From the NCBI GenBank assembly GCA_964461835.1, contig CAYWVO010000002.1:62001-126000 (forward strand): 64,000 bases of DNA, written 5' to 3'. This DNA is from CAYWVO01 sp964461835. GTDB lineage: Bacteria > Zixibacteria > MSB-5A5 > WJJR01 > JAJRUJ01. Position 1 is the stretch's first letter; each line of letters begins with the position of its first letter. Positions 60,633-64,000 of the stretch are shown here, piece after piece. The notes beneath the pieces were generated by a model, which saw only the letters and a program-made list of their open reading frames with translations, searched no databases and had not been told where the DNA came from. The translations under genes were made by a program, and so were the position numbers.

Positions 60633-63600
60633 ATGCGTTCACCGACAGCAATGAACCGCATGCGGGCGGCGTATGGATTCTTCGCGTGGCTGCCGGTGAT
60701 TGCCGGGGTCATTGCTGTCACCCCTATCACCCCCTGCGCCCAGACCTCCCTGACTGATACCACAATCCTCATCGGCAACGGAACGGTTGGGCCATTCTAC
60801 GTGACCGGTCGTCCGCTGTTATCGCGGGAATTCTCCCTGCTCGATCTGCGCTCTCAGGCACCCCTTACTGTAGCGGCAACGTTATTTGAACACCCGGCAC
60901 GCCTTGTATTTGAGGACCCCTTACCTGCCGGCGATTCGGTGATCGTCGCTTACTCCGCGCTGCCCTTTGCGATCCATCCGCCGTCGGCCCCCAAAGCAAC
61001 TGCCGCCGCTGCCCTGGCACAATCGGCATCAACGACTCCAGCGGATGATCCGCCGACACATACGGTCAGCCGGCTCAGGCCGCTTGATTTGTCGCTTTCC
61101 GGCTCAAAGTCATTTGGCTTCTCCGTGGGCAACAACCGCCAATCGTCCTTGCAACAAGGATTAAACATTACGCTTAATGGTAAACTCACCAAATCCTTGG
61201 GGATAACCGCGGCATTGTCCGATCAATTATCGGATCGCCTGTCTTCCGGTGCCACCGCCTCCCGTCTCCAGAACTTGGAAGAATTCTTCGTGGAATTGCG
61301 CAGCCCACGATTTCACGCTCGTCTCGGGGATATACAATGGCAGACTTCTGTTGGGGCCGGCCGGCGTACCCGCCAGCTTGCCGGTTTTCAGATAGCGGCA
61401 CAACCGGGAAATCATCAGGTGCAAGCCAGCGCCGGAGAACTCGCCGGCCAGGCCAAACACATGGAATTCTTCGCCCAGGATGGCTACCAGGGCCCGTACA
61501 GTATTTCTGCCGCCAGAGAACGGATCCAGCCGCAATCCGAACGCGTATACCTCAATGGCCAACCATTGACTTCCGGGCAGAATGGAGACTACGAAATAGA
61601 TTATTTCACCGGAGAAATCACCTTCAGCCCACGCATCCCCCTGACTGAACGCAGCCGGATCCAAGTCGATTTTGAGGTGTTGGACAACCTCTATCGGCGG
61701 CGGGGCGCAGCGCTGGACTGGTCGGTTCGGAAAGAGACTGTCACGAACGAAACTCAGTTCCTCTGGGAGGGCGATGATCCCGATCGCGGTGTTGGTCTTG
61801 TTCTTTCGCCCGATATGCGGGATATCCTGTCACAGTCATCGGAGGAGGAGGTTTGGGTTCCTGCCGAGGAGTTCGTTGGTGCGGACAACGGCGAGTATAT
61901 CAAACACGACGAATCCGATAAACAGTTCTATGAATATGTCGGCCCCGATAATGGCGACTACAATGTTCGCTTCAGCTATGTCGGCCCCGGCAATGGCGCC
62001 TACCTGTACCTTGGCGGCGGAGCCTATCGACACGTTGGTGATTCCACCGGGGATTATACGCCGCAGGTTAAACTCACGGCGCCGACCCGCCGCGCGCGGG
62101 CATTGAACCGCTTCGTTGCACAACAGTTGCCGTTTGGCAGTGTTGAAGCCACCGGCATTGCGGTTTCGCAGACACCGAATCGGCTGCGATCATCGGCGGA
62201 ACAAACGCACTGGTCGCACGATGTGCAGTGGTCATCGTCACCACAAATAACGACACCGGATTCCAGCCGCGCGTTCGTCAGCGCTCGCTGGCGTCAGGTG
62301 GGCCACGACCGCCAAAGCGCACGGGAATTGGACCTACTTGATATTGCCCGAAACTGGTACTTACCGACAAATGACCGGCAAAACCTGGACGGCATGAATA
62401 TCATTGAGTCGCATGCAGTACTCCCGCTGCATTCGTGGATTCAACTGGGCGGTGAAATGGGGCATCTCACCGGGCGCGTGTCCGGTAGGCGGGATGCACA
62501 ACGCATAACTATTAAACCGTTTCGTGTGATTGAATGGCAGGCGAGCCACCGCAATGCCACCGCGACCCTACCCGGTGGTGAGCAACGGAAGCAATTGGCG
62601 TGGCAGCTCGCGCAAGAAGTTCGTTTCCGTAATTGGCGCATCACTACATCACTTGATCGCGAGCAACGTCAGGCCGAAAACCATGCCACTCGCTTTGATG
62701 CCATGCAATGGCAGATCGCCCACGGGGCCTGGAAACTCCAACACCAGTGGGAATGGCGATATAATGATCTGGCACGGGGGCGATTGGTCGAACGAAGCCA
62801 ACGTCTCTCCGCGGCAGGTACCATCAGTGTTTCCCAATGGGGCTTGCGGGGGAATTTTTATGCTTCCCGCTTAAATCGCCGTGAGACTCGTACCGCAAAA
62901 CTGGATTTGCGGTACTTCGGTGATGGGACCCTTTCCTGGCACTACCGCCCGTGGAATCTTGAATCCACTGTACGATACAATCTCAATCAGGCGGGTGCTC
63001 GACTGCGGCGGGAGAATTACATTCCGGTGGCGGACGGGTTCGGGGAATACCGCCTTGAAGACAGCCTGTTTGTCCCGGATCAACAGGGAGATTTTCGGCG
63101 AGTTATCGGCACCGGCGGTGTGTTGAATGCAATCGCAGCGGGTAGCAAGGAGTTTTCTCTTCGCAAGTCCTATGCACCGGGGCACCTAGAGGACGATCAG
63201 TGGTTTGACAACATGTTAATTGCTTTGCATCACGACCGCCGCGAACAATTAGCCTACCGCCAGTTGTCGATTACGCAGTGGCTCATTCCCTGGGGCACAA
63301 TGCTGTCCAGGCACTCTGCTGTGCCGTATAGTTTCGTCGCGCGATCCACTACCGGAACACTCGAGCGACGATTTATGCAACCGCGGTCGACCTGGTATGT
63401 GCGAACGCGGCTCGTTCGCAAGCATGAACAGTACCAATCCCTCGTTCCGACAAAACGCTTTAGCTGGGAAATCGTCGCCCGCCGTATCAGTTCCCAGTAC
63501 CGGTGGCAAAGTCTGGAAATTGGCGTCCGCACCCGTTCCCGTTCGGCTAATACTGCGATCAGTACCAATCCGGTGAACCTCCGATCACACATGGCCTGGT

Positions 63601-63980
63601 TTTCGGCAGGGTATTCCATCTCGCCACGCAGTACGCTCTCGCTGACGCCGTCGACGGAATTTCTTGACGATCAGGCGTCGGCGAGCACGGCGGTCATTTA
63701 CGGATTCACTCCCGCCTTGACCTGGCATTTCCGTCAGAATCGACAGCAGGGATCAACCCGAACCAGCTTGACCTATGAATACGTTGATAGCAAGACCGAA
63801 CGGGATTATATCCCTGGATTTCAGACCATCCATGGCCTTGGCCATAACCTGCGGGCAAACGTCGACGCGCGGTTGAATATTACGTCATCAATTTCAGCGA
63901 CCATCCGTTCGCAAGTCCGGTTGCGGCGAAACCGCCAACCGGACGTGGTTTTTAATATCTCGGCCGTGTCTAAATTCTGA
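60633..63980 (+). CDS. Large outer-membrane protein with GPxNGxY repeats
   Basis: I recognise no named family for this 1115-residue protein. It has a signal peptide (about 8-36) and an N-terminal domain with LDLSLSGSKSFGFSVGNNRQ. Next come a plug-like section containing VYLNGQPLTSGQNGDYEIDY and a group of repeats around 410-475: GADNGEY, GPDNGDY, GPGNGAY and GDSTGDY. The C-terminal 600 residues alternate polar and aromatic residues and end in NISAVSKF, as an outer-membrane barrel would. It is near the porU-porV operon but separated from it by a terminator. An outer-membrane role is inferred from the layout only. Confidence 0.7.
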   Translation: MRSPTAMNRMRAAYGFFAWLPVIAGVIAVTPITPCAQTSLTDTTILIGNGTVGPFYVTGRPLLSREFSLLDLRSQAPLTVAATLFEHPARLVFEDPLPAGDSVIVAYSALPFAIHPPSAPKATAAAALAQSASTTPADDPPTHTVSRLRPLDLSLSGSKSFGFSVGNNRQSSLQQGLNITLNGKLTKSLGITAALSDQLSDRLSSGATASRLQNLEEFFVELRSPRFHARLGDIQWQTSVGAGRRTRQLAGFQIAAQPGNHQVQASAGELAGQAKHMEFFAQDGYQGPYSISAARERIQPQSERVYLNGQPLTSGQNGDYEIDYFTGEITFSPRIPLTERSRIQVDFEVLDNLYRRRGAALDWSVRKETVTNETQFLWEGDDPDRGVGLVLSPDMRDILSQSSEEEVWVPAEEFVGADNGEYIKHDESDKQFYEYVGPDNGDYNVRFSYVGPGNGAYLYLGGGAYRHVGDSTGDYTPQVKLTAPTRRARALNRFVAQQLPFGSVEATGIAVSQTPNRLRSSAEQTHWSHDVQWSSSPQITTPDSSRAFVSARWRQVGHDRQSARELDLLDIARNWYLPTNDRQNLDGMNIIESHAVLPLHSWIQLGGEMGHLTGRVSGRRDAQRITIKPFRVIEWQASHRNATATLPGGEQRKQLAWQLAQEVRFRNWRITTSLDREQRQAENHATRFDAMQWQIAHGAWKLQHQWEWRYNDLARGRLVERSQRLSAAGTISVSQWGLRGNFYASRLNRRETRTAKLDLRYFGDGTLSWHYRPWNLESTVRYNLNQAGARLRRENYIPVADGFGEYRLEDSLFVPDQQGDFRRVIGTGGVLNAIAAGSKEFSLRKSYAPGHLEDDQWFDNMLIALHHDRREQLAYRQLSITQWLIPWGTMLSRHSAVPYSFVARSTTGTLERRFMQPRSTWYVRTRLVRKHEQYQSLVPTKRFSWEIVARRISSQYRWQSLEIGVRTRSRSANTAISTNPVNLRSHMAWFSAGYSISPRSTLSLTPSTEFLDDQASASTAVIYGFTPALTWHFRQNRQQGSTRTSLTYEYVDSKTERDYIPGFQTIHGLGHNLRANVDARLNITSSISATIRSQVRLRRNRQPDVVFNISAVSKF

Positions 63981-64000
63981 TGGTAATCATGAATCACCTT

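Noticed and set aside
15308..63980. PEP-CTERM signals that would explain PrsK/PrsR
   Set aside because: None of the secreted proteins in the window ends in a PEP motif, a membrane helix and an Arg cluster.
63989..64000. ATG near the right edge as the start of a further gene
   Set aside because: Only four codons are visible, so no gene can be supported.
1..64000. tRNA, rRNA, insertion sequence or phage genes
   Set aside because: No tRNA-like T-loop sequence in any gap, no transposase or integrase frame, and no terminal inverted repeats were seen by eye on either strand.

Overview
The window is about 64 kb of gene-dense bacterial chromosome with moderately high GC and no tRNA, rRNA, CRISPR array, insertion sequence or phage gene that I can see. 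Protein content points to an uncultured lineage of the FCB superphylum, and the closest feel is candidate phylum Zixibacteria or a relative. The reasons are a type I dockerin with the GGP-rich spacer typical of that group, type IX secretion (T9SS) proteins PorU and PorV with PNPF-type C-terminal sorting domains, several DUF5683 proteins, an MXAN_6640-type secreted metalloprotease, and PEP-CTERM-type PrsK/PrsR regulators beside a Gram-negative type IV pilus operon. This assignment is inference from families; no marker gene was placed on a tree.

Layout. 1-11.1 kb is a housekeeping block on the + strand: 3' part of gatB, purN, purC, purH, coaBC, a type-4 uracil-DNA glycosylase, a mannose-1-phosphate guanylyltransferase, a SPOR lipoprotein, a Sua5/TsaC enzyme, a low-molecular-weight phosphatase, a DUF3108 protein and a deoxyhypusine-synthase-like protein. 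11.1-18.8 kb is a - strand run, probably one operon read from a promoter at about 18.84 kb: bifunctional ftcD, secreted metalloprotease, ECF vitamin-transporter S component, an outer-membrane barrel candidate, a UMF1-type MFS transporter and a 56-residue membrane protein. 19.1-21.1 kb (-) is an ECF sigma factor, its zinc-binding anti-sigma factor and a secreted protein, with a sigma-E-like promoter just upstream. A sigma-54 response regulator follows at 21.2-22.6 kb.

23-32.7 kb (+) holds a polyprenyl sugar-phosphate transferase, a PEGA/DUF5683 protein, a fibronectin-III lipoprotein, a membrane protein, PrsK, PrsR and a third sigma-54 activator. 32.9-41.4 kb (+) is the type IV pilus operon pilM-pilN-pilO-(AMIN+PilP fusion)-pilQ followed by a large Ig-like lipoprotein and a strong terminator. 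41.4-47.5 kb holds a dockerin protein (-), a RecB-family nuclease with an iron-sulphur cysteine set (+) and a CtpA-type protease (-).

48-59.6 kb (+) is the most distinctive part. A near-consensus promoter at 48.09 kb leads into porU, porV, an M6 metalloprotease carrying a T9SS sorting domain and two DUF5683 proteins, closed by a terminator at 59.57 kb. The PorV homologue carries a beta-propeller insertion of about 410 residues that itself contains two LysM-like segments, between the conserved PorV N-terminus and its barrel. I know of no such architecture and regard it as the best candidate for something undescribed. 59.6-64 kb holds an NHL-repeat lipoprotein and a 1115-residue outer-membrane protein.

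Taken together, the accessory half of the window is a cell-envelope region: pilus assembly, protein export with C-terminal signal cleavage, exopolysaccharide initiation and its regulators, and large surface proteins. All functions are read from sequence motifs and gene context only.
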